From positions 1 to 38,793 of the forward strand of contig NZ_JAHCAQ010000022.1 in the NCBI RefSeq assembly GCF_019634845.1: a stretch of 38,793 nt of DNA, in the 5' to 3' direction. The stretch's first letter is position 1; every line of letters begins with the position of its first letter. This document shows positions 25,500-34,497 of the stretch, in pieces. Made by a program: the position numbers and the translations under genes. This DNA comes from Dokdonella sp. (GTDB taxonomy: Bacteria; Pseudomonadota; Gammaproteobacteria; Xanthomonadales; Rhodanobacteraceae). Below the pieces are notes generated by a model. The model did no database searches. It saw nothing but the letters and a program-made list of their open reading frames with translations, and was not told where the DNA came from.

Positions 25500-26609
25500 T
25501 CAGTGGCCGGCCTGCGCGACGCGTTGCGCCGCCTCGGTCGAACCACGCCAACGGCCGAGCACGGAATTGGCTTCGCCGGTATCGATCGACACCACCGCGC
25601 TCATGCCGGCACGCAGGATCATGCCGTGATCTTGTGCACTTTCGATGGAGAGGCGCACCGGAATGCGCTGCACGATCTTGACCCAGTTGCCGGTCGCATT
25701 CTGTGCCGGCAGCAGCGCGAACTCGGCGCTCGAGGCGGGGCTGATCGAAGCCACGCGCGCCTGCCACTTGCGCCCGGGAAAGGTGTCCACCTCGATCGTC
25801 GCCGGCTGGCCCACGCGCACATGGGTGAGGTCGGTTTCCTTGAAGTTGGCGTCGATCCACGGTGTATCGGCCACCAACGGCATCGCTGCCTGGCCGGCGG
25901 CGAGGAAATCGCCCGCCAGCAGCGTGGTCTTGCCGATCGTGCCGTCCATCGGCGCGCGCACGGTCGCGTGTTCGAGGTCGAGCCGGGCGGCCGCCAGCTG
26001 CGCCTGCGCGAGCTTGTAGGCAGCCAGATCCTCGTCGGGTGTCTGCGGCAGGCCGCCAAGCAGGTTCTGCGCCTTGGTCGCGGCGGCGCGGTTCGATTCG
26101 AGCTTGGCCCGCGCCGCGGCCAGCGTGTTGGCCGCATCATCGAGCGACTGCTGCGCGACGAGGCCGCGTGCGCGCAGCTCGTGCATGCGGGCGAACTGCT
26201 GTTGCTTGTAGCCCAGGTCGGCCTGCGCCGAGCGCACGTCGGCCTGCGCCGCCTCATAACCGTTGCGCGCCGCATTGAGCATGCTGCGCACGGACTCGGC
26301 CTGCGCCTGCGCGCGCGCGAGCGCGATCTGCAACGGCTCGGGGTCGATGCGGAACAGGAGGTCGCCGCGCTTGACCGCCTGGTTTTCGCGCACGTCGACT
26401 TCGACCACGCGGCCACCGATCTGCGCCGCGATCGTCACGCGGTCGGCCTGCACGTAGGCATTGTCGGTCGAGGCATAGCGCCCCGAACCCAGGTACAGCC
26501 AGCCGCCGATGCCGAGCACGAGCGCCGGGCCGGCGGTCCACGACAGGATACGCAGCCAATTGCGTGGGGCGCCGCCCTGGGCGTCGTCGGTTTCGGTCGA
26601 TGCGTTCAT
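25500..26609 (-). CDS. emrA: EmrA-like membrane fusion protein (HlyD family)
   Basis: A 369-residue periplasmic adaptor. One membrane helix lies at about 22-42, followed by STDNAYVQADRVTIAAQIGGRV, the EmrA hallmark at the first lipoyl half. An Ala/Gln-rich helical hairpin (about 90-195) precedes the second lipoyl half (ATVRAPMDGTIGKTTLLAGDFL) and a beta-barrel domain. It would connect EmrB to an outer-membrane channel. The ATG overlaps the stop codon of marR (ATGA), showing translational coupling. Confidence 0.94.
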   Translation of the reverse strand: MNASTETDDAQGGAPRNWLRILSWTAGPALVLGIGGWLYLGSGRYASTDNAYVQADRVTIAAQIGGRVVEVDVRENQAVKRGDLLFRIDPEPLQIALARAQAQAESVRSMLNAARNGYEAAQADVRSAQADLGYKQQQFARMHELRARGLVAQQSLDDAANTLAAARAKLESNRAAATKAQNLLGGLPQTPDEDLAAYKLAQAQLAAARLDLEHATVRAPMDGTIGKTTLLAGDFLAAGQAAMPLVADTPWIDANFKETDLTHVRVGQPATIEVDTFPGRKWQARVASISPASSAEFALLPAQNATGNWVKIVQRIPVRLSIESAQDHGMILRAGMSAVVSIDTGEANSVLGRWRGSTEAAQRVAQAGH

Positions 26610-27079
26610 GACGCCCTGCGCTGGTTCGAGTCGGCGCCGATGTTCTGGTCGAGCGCGACGAGGTTGCCCTTGAGCTGCGCGAGTGCGCGCAGCATGGCCT
26701 TGAAGTCGTCACCATCGACATGGCGCAGCGCATCCTCGCGCAGGCCCGCGCCGATCACTTCCATCTGCGCGATCACGCCGTCGGCCTTGCCGGTGAGATG
26801 CAGGCACCAGCGGCGCCGATCGGCCGGATCGGCGCGGCGCTCGACATAGCCAGCCTTCTGCAGGCGATCGATCACGCGGCCGACCGGGATCGGCTCCATG
26901 TCGAGATGGTCGGCGAGCTCGGCCTGGCTGAGGCCGGGGCGATGCTCGATCACCTTGAGCGCCCGCCACTGCGCGCGCGTGAGCTGCAAGTGCGTGGCGC
27001 GGCGGTCGAAGTGCTTGCGCAGCAGGCGCGTCACGTCGTGCAGCAGATAGGCGAACGTGTTGTCTTGGGTCTGGATCAT
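26606..27079 (-). CDS. MarR-family transcriptional regulator of the emr operon
   Basis: A 157-residue winged-helix dimeric repressor. LTRAQWRALKVIEHRPGLSQ followed by ELADHLDMEPIPVGRVIDRL is the DNA-binding core, and KAGYVERRADPADRRRWCLHLT the wing. As first gene of marR-emrA-(small ORF)-emrB it probably represses the operon and is released by pump substrates. The start codon lies only about 12 nt after the -10 element, so the transcript is nearly leaderless and has no Shine-Dalgarno sequence. It resembles EmrR/MprA in context, but the similarity is by arrangement. Confidence 0.92.
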   Translation of the reverse strand: MIQTQDNTFAYLLHDVTRLLRKHFDRRATHLQLTRAQWRALKVIEHRPGLSQAELADHLDMEPIPVGRVIDRLQKAGYVERRADPADRRRWCLHLTGKADGVIAQMEVIGAGLREDALRHVDGDDFKAMLRALAQLKGNLVALDQNIGADSNQRRAS

Positions 27080-27090
27080 GGTGGCCGCGA

Positions 27091-27119
27091 ATATTATGTC
27101 CTAGGCAACCATTTATCAA
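27091..27119 (-). promoter_or_regulatory. Sigma-70 promoter of the marR-emrAB operon
   Basis: On the minus strand, TTGATA (27119-27114) is followed after 17 bp by TAATAT (27096-27091), close to the TTGACA/TATAAT consensus with ideal spacing. The spacer contains the palindrome CCTAGG (27100-27105), a common core of MarR-type operators. The predicted start would be about 6 nt before the ATG. Confidence 0.6.
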
Positions 27120-27131
27120 TACTCGCGAGTA
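27120..27131. promoter_or_regulatory. 12-bp perfect palindrome upstream of the marR promoter
   Basis: TACTCGCGAGTA is fully self-complementary and abuts the -35 element of the marR promoter. It may be an operator for the MarR protein or for another dimeric regulator acting on marR or on the divergent cysJ side. No binding data can be inferred from one site. Confidence 0.4.
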
Positions 27132-27343
27132 CATGTTTTCTGCGGCGCAACATGCCGGTTCAGAATGCAGACAGCCCGCAGGGCAACGCGCCGCCGCATG
27201 GCGGCCGATCGCGCCATGTCACACCGCCGGGCCGGCGCCGGCTCCGCGCAATTCCGCCGCGACCGGCCACTGCCCGGGCTGCATATGCGCATGCCGCGAC
27301 GTCCTTTCCGTGCCTTCCAAGCTCCCGACTAGGATTCCGTCAT

Positions 27344-27359
27344 GGACGTCTGGACGTCC
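27344..27359 (+). promoter_or_regulatory. Tandem met-box-like site before cysJ
   Basis: GGACGTCT (27344-27351) and GGACGTCC (27352-27359) lie head to tail with an exact 8-bp period. The MetJ met box consensus is AGACGTCT, and met boxes occur as tandem 8-mers; the matches here are 7/8 and 6/8. The site ends 17 bp before the chosen cysJ start. A related pair lies before cysG. The regulator in this organism is not identified. Confidence 0.5.
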
Positions 27360-27376
27360 ATATGGAGCCCGTTTGC

Positions 27377-29191
27377 ATGTCTGCCGTCGCCGCGCTGCCG
27401 CCGTTGCCCCTACCCGAGACCCGCGCCACGGCGTTGCTGCCGCTGCTCGAAGGCCTGGACGCCAGCGCGCTGTGGTGGCTGTCGGGTTATGCCGCCGCGC
27501 TGGCGCGCGGTGCCGCGCCGGCAGCCGGCGGCGCTGCGGCGGCGCCACTTGCCGCGGCGGCGCCGCAAGCGCGCCTGACGATCCTCTACGGCAGCCAGAC
27601 CGGCAACGCGCGCCGCATCGCCGAACGACTCGCGGGCGCTGCCGAAGCGGCCGGCCTGGCCGTGCGCGTGCTGCGCAGCGGCGCCTATCCGCAGCGCGAG
27701 CTCAGGCAGGAGCGCCTGCTCGTGGTCGTGATCAGCACCCACGGCGATGGCGACCCGCCCGACGACGCACGCGGCTTCCTCGACTTCCTCGGCAGCAAGC
27801 GCGCGCCGCGCCTGCCCGAACTGCACTACGCGGTACTGGCACTGGGCGATTCGAGCTACCCGCAGTTCTGCCTGACCGGTCGCCGCGTCGATGCACGATT
27901 GCGCGAACTCGGCGCGACCGCGTTGCAGGCGCTGGGCGAGGCCGATCTCGACATCGACACGGTGGCGACGCCGTGGCTCGGCCGCACGCTCGACCTTGCG
28001 CGCGAGCACCTGAAGCCGACGCCGCCACCGGTGGCAAACGTGACGCCGCTGCGCACCACGGCGGCGCCGACACCGGCCGCATGGACACGCGAGCGACCGT
28101 TCGCGGCGGCGCTGCTCGCCAACCAGCGCATCGTCGGCCGCGACAGCACGCGCGACGTGCGCCACATCGAACTGTCGCTCGAGGGCGCCCAGCTCGACTA
28201 CGAACCAGGCGATGCGCTCGGCGTATGGCCGACCAATCCGGCCTGGCTCGTCGACGCGCTGCTGGCCACACTCAAGCTCGACGGCGCGCAGACCGTCAAC
28301 CATGACGGCCGTAGCCAGCCGCTGCGCGAGTGGCTCACGCGCGAGCGCGAACTGACCCGCCTGGCACGGCCGCTGGTCGCGGCGCAGGCCGAGCGCGCGC
28401 GCAGCGCCGAACTGGCGCGCCTGCTCGAAGCGGACCAGCGCGAGCAACTGGCGCGCCTGCTCGCCAGCCGCCAGCCGCTCGACCTGCTGCGTGCCTGGCC
28501 AGCCACCTGGTCGGCCGACGATCTCGTCGCCACGCTGCGTCCACTCGCACCACGCCTGTACTCGATCGCCTCCAGCCGCAAGGCGGTCGGCGAGGAAGTG
28601 CACCTGACCGTCGGCGTGGTCGACTACACATTCGACGGCGAGCGCCGCGTCGGCGCTGCATCGCAGTGCCTCGCGCAGCTCGACGACACGGCGCCGCTGC
28701 CGGTGTACGTCGAGCCCGACGAGCGCTTCCGTCTGCCTGCCGACCCTGCGCGTGACATCATCATGATCGGTCCCGGTACCGGCGTGGCGCCGTTCCGCGC
28801 CTTCGTGCAAGAGCGCCGCGAGACCGGCGCGAGCGGTCGCAACTGGCTCGTGTTCGGCAATCGCCACTTCCGCAGCGAGTTCCTCTACCAGAGCGAATGG
28901 CAGGAGGCGCTGCGCACAGGCAGTCTCGACCGTCTCGACCTCGCCTTCTCACGCGATGGCGCCAAGTGCCACGTGCAGGACCGTCTGCGCGAGCACGGGC
29001 GTGAACTGCACGCGCGCCTCGCAGGCGGTGCCTACCTGTACGTGTGCGGCGATGCGAGCCGCATGGCGCGCGACGTGCACGCCGCGCTCGTCGAGATCGT
29101 GGCTGCCCACGGCGGCGTCGACAGCGAACGCGCCGCGGAGCAGCTGGCCGAATTGGCCGAATCGGGGCGCTATGTGCGCGACGTCTACTGA
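27377..29191 (+). CDS. cysJ: Sulfite reductase flavoprotein (alpha) subunit CysJ
   Basis: A 604-residue diflavin reductase that passes electrons from NADPH through FAD and FMN to CysI. An Ala-rich N-terminus precedes the flavodoxin domain (LTILYGSQTGNARRIAERL, then STHGDGDPPDDA and LALGDSSYPQFC). The FAD domain has RLYSIASSRK, and the NADPH domain has IGPGTGVAPFRAFVQERR, LVFGNRHF and YLYVCGDASRMARDV. The C-terminus GRYVRDVY is typical. Start at 27377 has GGAG 9 nt upstream; an ATG at 27362 is an alternative adding five residues. First gene of cysJIH. Confidence 0.96.
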   Translation: MSAVAALPPLPLPETRATALLPLLEGLDASALWWLSGYAAALARGAAPAAGGAAAAPLAAAAPQARLTILYGSQTGNARRIAERLAGAAEAAGLAVRVLRSGAYPQRELRQERLLVVVISTHGDGDPPDDARGFLDFLGSKRAPRLPELHYAVLALGDSSYPQFCLTGRRVDARLRELGATALQALGEADLDIDTVATPWLGRTLDLAREHLKPTPPPVANVTPLRTTAAPTPAAWTRERPFAAALLANQRIVGRDSTRDVRHIELSLEGAQLDYEPGDALGVWPTNPAWLVDALLATLKLDGAQTVNHDGRSQPLREWLTRERELTRLARPLVAAQAERARSAELARLLEADQREQLARLLASRQPLDLLRAWPATWSADDLVATLRPLAPRLYSIASSRKAVGEEVHLTVGVVDYTFDGERRVGAASQCLAQLDDTAPLPVYVEPDERFRLPADPARDIIMIGPGTGVAPFRAFVQERRETGASGRNWLVFGNRHFRSEFLYQSEWQEALRTGSLDRLDLAFSRDGAKCHVQDRLREHGRELHARLAGGAYLYVCGDASRMARDVHAALVEIVAAHGGVDSERAAEQLAELAESGRYVRDVY

Positions 29192-29197
29192 CCACAA

Positions 29198-29219
29198 GCC
29201 GGCGCCGATCGGCGCCGGC
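29198..29219. repeat. 22-bp perfect palindrome between cysJ and cysI
   Basis: GCCGGCGCCGA followed by its exact inverse TCGGCGCCGGC lies 7 bp after the cysJ stop. It can form a very stable hairpin in mRNA, which may attenuate or protect the downstream cysI message. A related imperfect GC-rich element occurs before cysG around 32960-32982. Confidence 0.6.
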
Positions 29220-29296
29220 CTGGCCTGTCGGTGCGCCTGCGTTCCGCCTGGCCGGCGCCGCACTGGCGTCGTTTCCATCCGCAGCGAGCCTTCGTC

Positions 29297-30982
29297 ATGA
29301 CCCGCCAGCTTTCCGAAGTCGAACACATCAAGGCCGCCAGCCGCCTGCTGCGCGGCAGCCTCGTCGAGTCGCTGGCCGATCCGGTCACCGGCGCGATCAG
29401 CCACGCCGACAATCGCCTGCTCAAGTTCCACGGCAGCTACCAGCAGGACGATCGCGACCTGCGCGAGGAGCGTCGCCTGCAGAAGCTCGAACCGGCCTAT
29501 TCGTTCATGATCCGCGCGCGTCTGCCCGGCGGCGTGGTCACGCCGCAGCAATGGCTCGCCTTCGACGCGATCGCGCGCGAGTACGCCGGCGGCAGCCTGC
29601 GCATCACCACGCGCCAGACCTTCCAGCTGCATGGCGTGCTCAAGCACCGGCTCAAGGCCACGATCGCCGCGATCAACGCCAACCTGTCGAGCACGATCGC
29701 GGCCTGCGGCGACGTCAACCGCAACGTGGTGGCCTCGGTCAATCCGGTGGAGTCGGCCGCGCACGCCATCGCCTGGGACTGGGCGCGGCGCCTGTCGGAG
29801 CAGTTCCTGCCCAGGACGCGCGCCTACCACGAGATCTGGCTCGACGAGCAGCAGGTCGCCGGCAGCGAGGAGAGCGAGCCGCTGTACGGCCCCACCTACC
29901 TGCCGCGCAAATTCAAGATCGGTGTCGCCATCCCGCCGACCAACGACATTGACGTGTTGGCGCAGGACCTCGGCCTCATCGCGATCGTCGAGCAGGGCGA
30001 ACTGGCTGGCTTCAACGTCGCGGTCGGCGGCGGCATGGGTGCGAGCGCAGGCGATGCGAGCACCTACCCGCGCCTGGGCACGCTGATCGGCTTCGTGCCG
30101 CCCGAGCGCGTGCTCGCGCTGGCCGAGCAGGTGATCGCGATCCAACGCGACTGGGGCGATCGCTGCGAACGCAGGCATGCGCGCCTCAAGTACACGCTCG
30201 ATCGCCGCGGTGTCGACACGTTCGTCACCGAGCTCGAACAGCGCCTGGGTTTTGCGCTGGCGCCAGTACGCCCGTTCCGGTTCGACCACAACGGCGACCG
30301 CTACGGCTGGCTCGAAGGCAGCGATGGCCGCTGGCATCTGACGCTCGCGGTCGAGTCCGGTCGCATCACCGACCGACCCGGCGCGACCTGGCTCACCGGC
30401 ATGCGCGAGATCGCCCAGGTCCATCGCGGCGATATCCGCCTCACCTGCAACCAGAACCTCATCATCGCCAACGTCGAGACCGGCGAGCGCAAACGCATCG
30501 ACGCGCTGGTGCGCGCGCATGGCCTGGACCGGTGGCGCCGCAGCAGCGGCATCCGTCGCCACGCGATCGCCTGCGTCGCACTGCCAACCTGTGGCTTGGC
30601 GATGGCCGAAGCCGAGCGTTACCTGCCGACCTTGCTCGACCGTCTCGACGCCCTGCTCGCCGCGCATGGCCTCAGCGAGGCGCCGATCGGTCTGCGCCTG
30701 TCGGGCTGCCCGAACGGCTGCGCGCGACCGTATCTGGGCGAGATCGCGCTGATCGGCCGCGCGCCGGGCCGCTACGACCTGCGCCTGGGTGCCGACGTCG
30801 GCGGGCGCCGCCTCAATCGCCTGCATCGCGAGAACATCGCCGAGGACGCGATCCTCGCCGAACTCGACGCGCTGTTCGCGCGCTACGCAGCGCAGCGTAC
30901 GGCGGGCGAGGGATTTGGCGACTTCCTCGTGCGCAGCGGCGTGGTCGAGGGCGCAGCGGCCGTTGCGCAGGCCCAAGCATGA
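29297..30982 (+). CDS. cysI: Sulfite reductase hemoprotein (beta) subunit CysI
   Basis: A 561-residue siroheme/4Fe-4S enzyme that reduces sulfite to sulfide with six electrons. The cluster and siroheme ligands are C426 and C432 ([10 protein letters not shown]) with C471 and C475 ([11 protein letters not shown]). Siroheme-binding basic residues are seen in [14 protein letters not shown] and [14 protein letters not shown]. Length is normal. The ATG at 29297 follows a 105-bp spacer with a palindrome; an in-frame upstream extension is not homologous. Its stop overlaps the cysH start (ATGA). Confidence 0.97.
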   Translation: MTRQLSEVEHIKAASRLLRGSLVESLADPVTGAISHADNRLLKFHGSYQQDDRDLREERRLQKLEPAYSFMIRARLPGGVVTPQQWLAFDAIAREYAGGSLRITTRQTFQLHGVLKHRLKATIAAINANLSSTIAACGDVNRNVVASVNPVESAAHAIAWDWARRLSEQFLPRTRAYHEIWLDEQQVAGSEESEPLYGPTYLPRKFKIGVAIPPTNDIDVLAQDLGLIAIVEQGELAGFNVAVGGGMGASAGDASTYPRLGTLIGFVPPERVLALAEQVIAIQRDWGDRCERRHARLKYTLDRRGVDTFVTELEQRLGFALAPVRPFRFDHNGDRYGWLEGSDGRWHLTLAVESGRITDRPGATWLTGMREIAQVHRGDIRLTCNQNLIIANVETGERKRIDALVRAHGLDRWRRSSGIRRHAIACVALPTCGLAMAEAERYLPTLLDRLDALLAAHGLSEAPIGLRLSGCPNGCARPYLGEIALIGRAPGRYDLRLGADVGGRRLNRLHRENIAEDAILAELDALFARYAAQRTAGEGFGDFLVRSGVVEGAAAVAQAQA

Positions 30983-31701
30983 AACGGCCCGACCTCGACC
31001 ACGCTGCCAACGACCCGACGGTGCTGGCCGCGCTCAACGCACGCATGGCCGGGCTCGACGCCGAGCAGCGCCTGGACTGGATGCTGCGCATGCTGCCCCA
31101 GCCGCAGGTGCTGTCATCGAGCTTCGGCGCGCAGGCCGCCGCCATGCTGCATCTCCTGGCCACGCGCGCGCCCGACATGCCGGTGATCCTCATCGACACC
31201 GGCTACCTGTTTGCCGAGACCTATCGCTTCGCCGACGCGCTCACCGCGCGGCTCGGACTCAATCTCAAGGTCTATCGACCCTCGCTTGGCGCCGCCTGGC
31301 TCGAAGCGCGCCACGGCCGCCTGTGGGAGCAGGGTGTGGATGGGATCGAACGCTACAACCACCTCGCCAAGATCGAACCGATGCAGCGCGCGCTGGGCGA
31401 ACTCGGCGCGCAGACCTGGTACTCGGGCCTGCGCCGCAGTCAGGCCCGCAGTCGCGCCGGGCGCGAATTCCTCGAGCGCCGCAACGGGCGCTGGAAGGCA
31501 CACCCGATCGCCGACTGGAGCGATCGCGACATCGGCCACTACCTCGCCCGCCACGACCTGCCCTATCACCCGCTGTGGGACGAGGGCTATGTGTCGATCG
31601 GTGACGTGCACACGACGCAGCGGCTGGAACCCGGCATGGCGGCCGAGGACACGCGCTTCTTCGGTCTCAAGCGCGAATGCGGCCTGCACCTGGAGATCTG
31701 A
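30979..31701 (+). CDS. cysH: PAPS reductase CysH
   Basis: A 240-residue thioredoxin-dependent phosphoadenosine phosphosulfate reductase. The P-loop-like [16 protein letters not shown] (about 44-59), [16 protein letters not shown], and the C-terminal KRECGLH with catalytic C234 are diagnostic. The paired cysteines that bind a 4Fe-4S cluster in APS reductases are absent, so the substrate should be PAPS rather than APS. Translation is coupled to cysI through a 4-nt overlap. The enzymes making PAPS (cysDN, cysC) are not in this window. Confidence 0.96.
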   Translation: MKRPDLDHAANDPTVLAALNARMAGLDAEQRLDWMLRMLPQPQVLSSSFGAQAAAMLHLLATRAPDMPVILIDTGYLFAETYRFADALTARLGLNLKVYRPSLGAAWLEARHGRLWEQGVDGIERYNHLAKIEPMQRALGELGAQTWYSGLRRSQARSRAGREFLERRNGRWKAHPIADWSDRDIGHYLARHDLPYHPLWDEGYVSIGDVHTTQRLEPGMAAEDTRFFGLKRECGLHLEI

Positions 31702-31747
31702 ACCGCTGCCACCGGTCCACCACCGCGGGCAGCGGCGCGAGGGTGGA

Positions 31748-32734
31748 TCAGGCCGCCAGCCGCGCCGCGTCGAGATCGCGCCAGCGCGGCGGTTCGGGCC
31801 ATTGTTCGGCGGCGATGCCGTGATCGAACGCGCGCCGCACGTCGCGGCGGTCAAGCTGCGGCGCCAGCCGCGCGATGAACTCGAGGGCGTAGTCTCGCAG
31901 CACGCGGTCGCGGCGCAGCACGATCCAGGTGGTGCAGGTCGGCAGCGGGCCGTCGATCGGCAGCGCCGCGAGTTCGCGTTCGTCCGCATCGAGCGCCATC
32001 TCGGCGAGGATGCCGACGCCGAGGCCGGCGCCGACATAGGTGCGGATGAGATCGGCGTCGCGCGCGGTGAATGCGAGCTTGAACTCGAGGCCGGCGGCAT
32101 CGAACGCGCGCCGCAGCGAGGACTCGGGCTTGAGCGAGGACTCGTAGCTGACGAGCGGATAGGCCGCCAGATCAGCCAGCGTCGGCGCATGACCGAGCCG
32201 GGTCAAGGCGTGACCGCGCGGCACCAGTGCGACGCGATCCCAGCGATACACCGGCAGCGCGAGCCCTTCGGGTCGGCTGCCTGCGGTGGACATCACCGCG
32301 AGGTCGGTTTCGCCACGGTCGAGCAACTCGAGGATCTCGGCGTCGCCGCCCGGCTGCAGATGCACGCCAACGTCGGGAAAGCGCTTGCGCAGTCCCGCGA
32401 TCGCCTTCGGCAGCGCGTAGCGCGCCTGGGTGTGGGTGGTGGCGATGCGCAGGTCGCCATGCGCCTCGCTGCGCAGGTTGGCGGCCAGGGCGCGGATATT
32501 GGCCGCCTCGACCACGATGATGCGGGCGCGCTCGATGACCTTGGCGCCAGCGGCGGTGACGGCGTCGAGACTCTTGCCGCGGCGCGTGAACAACGTGAAG
32601 CCGAGTTCTTCCTCGAGCTGCTTGAGCTGCTTGCTGAGGCCGGGTTGGGTGGCGTGCACGCGTTCGGCGGCAAGCGTGATGTTGAGGCCTGAATCGGCGA
32701 TGGCGATGAGATAACGCAGTTGGGCGAGAGTCAT
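31748..32734 (-). CDS. cysB: CysB-type LysR regulator of sulfur assimilation
   Basis: A 328-residue LysR protein. The N-terminal helix-turn-helix (LAQLRYLIAIADSGLNITLAAE, then THE-like HATQPGLSKQLKQLEEELGF) and the linker ATTHTQARYALPKAI match the CysB/Cbl subgroup very closely. CysB activates cys genes with N-acetylserine or O-acetylserine as inducer and is antagonised by sulfide or thiosulfate. It sits convergent to cysH (46 bp between stops) and divergent from cysG, placing it inside the pathway cluster. The ORF stays open far upstream of 32734, but the family start and the HTH fix this ATG. Confidence 0.93.
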   Translation of the reverse strand: MTLAQLRYLIAIADSGLNITLAAERVHATQPGLSKQLKQLEEELGFTLFTRRGKSLDAVTAAGAKVIERARIIVVEAANIRALAANLRSEAHGDLRIATTHTQARYALPKAIAGLRKRFPDVGVHLQPGGDAEILELLDRGETDLAVMSTAGSRPEGLALPVYRWDRVALVPRGHALTRLGHAPTLADLAAYPLVSYESSLKPESSLRRAFDAAGLEFKLAFTARDADLIRTYVGAGLGVGILAEMALDADERELAALPIDGPLPTCTTWIVLRRDRVLRDYALEFIARLAPQLDRRDVRRAFDHGIAAEQWPEPPRWRDLDAARLAA

Positions 32735-32894
32735 GAGGTGGGATCCGGCAGGGGTCGCAATCGGGCATGGCTGCGGCAGGACGTCGCGCGACGACAACAC
32801 ATTCGTTTGCTGGTTGCGTGGTTCATCGTGTCTGCCTGGCAGTGACCGGGCGGCCTGAAGCCGGTGTGCTGGCCAGCATATCTGCAATCCGTTT

Positions 32895-32910
32895 GGACGT
32901 CCAGACGTCT
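32895..32910 (+). promoter_or_regulatory. Tandem met-box-like site in the cysB-cysG gap
   Basis: GGACGTCC (32895-32902) is followed immediately by AGACGTCT (32903-32910), the second being an exact match to the MetJ met-box consensus. The arrangement and 8-bp period equal those of the site before cysJ. It lies about 160 bp from the cysB start and 140 bp from the cysG start in the 315-bp divergent region, which otherwise holds no gene. Confidence 0.5.
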
Positions 32911-33049
32911 GACTGACGTATTCGGCCAGACCGCTCTGGCACGCCAGCGCATCATTACCGGCCGGCATATCGGCGCCGGCCGCGGTCATTTGCACCGACC
33001 ATGGCACCGGCGCAGCATCGGACGCCCAGCCATCCACACGGCCAAACCG

Positions 33050-34477
33050 ATGTCGCTGTTCCCGTTGTTCGCCGACCTCAACGACCGCGCCGTCCTCGTG
33101 ATCGGGGCCGGCGAGGTGGCCGCGCGCAAGGTCGCGCTGCTGCTGGCGGCCGGTGCCCGCGTGGCCGTCACCGCGGCGCGGCTGGGCAGCGACGTCGCCG
33201 CCCTCGTGCGCGCGGGCCGCGTGCAGCATCTGGCCGACGCCTACGCAGCGGCGCAGCTCGACGCGGTCTGGCTCGTGGTGGTCGCCAGCGACGATCAGCG
33301 ACTGAACCGCCGCGTGGCCGCCGATGCGGCTGCGCGGCGCGTGCTGGCCAACGTGGTCGACGATGCCGCGTTGTCGACGTTCCACGTGCCGGCCGTGGTT
33401 CGACGCGAACCGCTGCAGGTGGCGATTTCCTCCGGCGGCGGCGCGCCGATGCTGACGCGCTGGCTGCGCCAGCGGCTGGAAACGCTGCTCGACACGGCGC
33501 TCGGCCCGCTCGCCGCGCTGCTGCAGCACCAGCGCGAACGCATCCGCGAACGCCTGCCAGAACCGGCCACGCGGCGCCGCTTCTACGCCAACCTGCTCGA
33601 CGGCCCGCTGCTGGCGCAACTGCGCCGCGCCCAGACCGCAGCGGCCGAACGCACGTTCGAGCGCAGCCTGCTTGGCCACGCCGCCGACACGCGCGGCAGC
33701 GTGGCACTGGTCGGCGCCGGCGCCGGCGACCCGGGTCTGCTCACGCTCAATGCGCTGCGCGCGCTCAACGAGGCCGACGTGATCCTGCATGACCGCCTCG
33801 TTGCGCCGGAGATCCTCGAGCTGGCGCGGCGCGACGCGGCGCGCATCGCCGTCGGCAAGGAAGCCGGGCGCCACTCCACCACCCAGGACCAGATCCACGC
33901 GCTGCTGCTGGCCCACGTGCGCGCCGGCCGGCGCGTGGTGCGGCTCAAGGGCGGCGACCCGTTCGTATTCGGCCGCGGCGGCGAAGAACTCGAATTCCTG
34001 CGCGCGCATGGCGTCGCCTTCGAGGTCGTGCCTGGCATCACCGCAGCACTGGCCTGCGCCGCCTATGCCGGCGTGCCGCTCACCCATCGCGAACATGCGC
34101 GCTCGGTGCGGCTGGTGACCGCGCACTGCCGCGACTCGCTCGATGCGCTGGACTGGACCGCGCTGGCGCAGGAACGCCAGACGCTGGCGATCTACATGGG
34201 CGTGGCGGAACTGGCCACGCTGCGCGAGCGCCTGCTGGCGCATGGCCGTGCCGCGGCGACGCCGTTTGCGCTCATCGAGAACGGCTCGCGCTGCGACCAG
34301 CGCGTGATCACGGGGGCACTGGAGGAACTGCCGCGGCTCGCGCGTGCGCATGCGGTGGTGTCGCCAGCCCTGCTGATCCTCGGCGAAGTCGCCGCGCTCG
34401 CACCGACCCTGCATTGGTTCGGCACCCCGCCACTCACTCCGGCCAGCCCGATTCGGGCCTGGCCCGACGCCGCCTGA
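33050..34477 (+). CDS. cysG: Siroheme synthase CysG (trifunctional)
   Basis: A 475-residue fusion enzyme that converts uroporphyrinogen III to siroheme, the cofactor of CysI. The N-terminal dehydrogenase/ferrochelatase has the NAD loop [16 protein letters not shown], the NVVDD aspartate and the SSGGGAP serine region expected for the active site. The C-terminal uroporphyrinogen methyltransferase (about 220-460) has [30 protein letters not shown] and [20 protein letters not shown]. Slightly longer than the E. coli protein (457) because of a Pro-rich tail. An in-frame extension upstream (to 32864) is non-homologous. cysK follows after 20 bp. Confidence 0.95.
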   Translation: MSLFPLFADLNDRAVLVIGAGEVAARKVALLLAAGARVAVTAARLGSDVAALVRAGRVQHLADAYAAAQLDAVWLVVVASDDQRLNRRVAADAAARRVLANVVDDAALSTFHVPAVVRREPLQVAISSGGGAPMLTRWLRQRLETLLDTALGPLAALLQHQRERIRERLPEPATRRRFYANLLDGPLLAQLRRAQTAAAERTFERSLLGHAADTRGSVALVGAGAGDPGLLTLNALRALNEADVILHDRLVAPEILELARRDAARIAVGKEAGRHSTTQDQIHALLLAHVRAGRRVVRLKGGDPFVFGRGGEELEFLRAHGVAFEVVPGITAALACAAYAGVPLTHREHARSVRLVTAHCRDSLDALDWTALAQERQTLAIYMGVAELATLRERLLAHGRAAATPFALIENGSRCDQRVITGALEELPRLARAHAVVSPALLILGEVAALAPTLHWFGTPPLTPASPIRAWPDAA

Positions 34478-34497
34478 CACCGCCACGGAGACCCGCC

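Noticed and set aside
31703-31735. 8-bp inverted repeat between convergent cysH and cysB as a terminator
   Set aside because: The loop is 17 nt and there is no T-run on either strand, so support is too weak.
32735-34486. Long upstream extension of the cysB frame across cysG
   Set aside because: The CysB family begins at the helix-turn-helix start at 32734; the extension is antisense to cysG.
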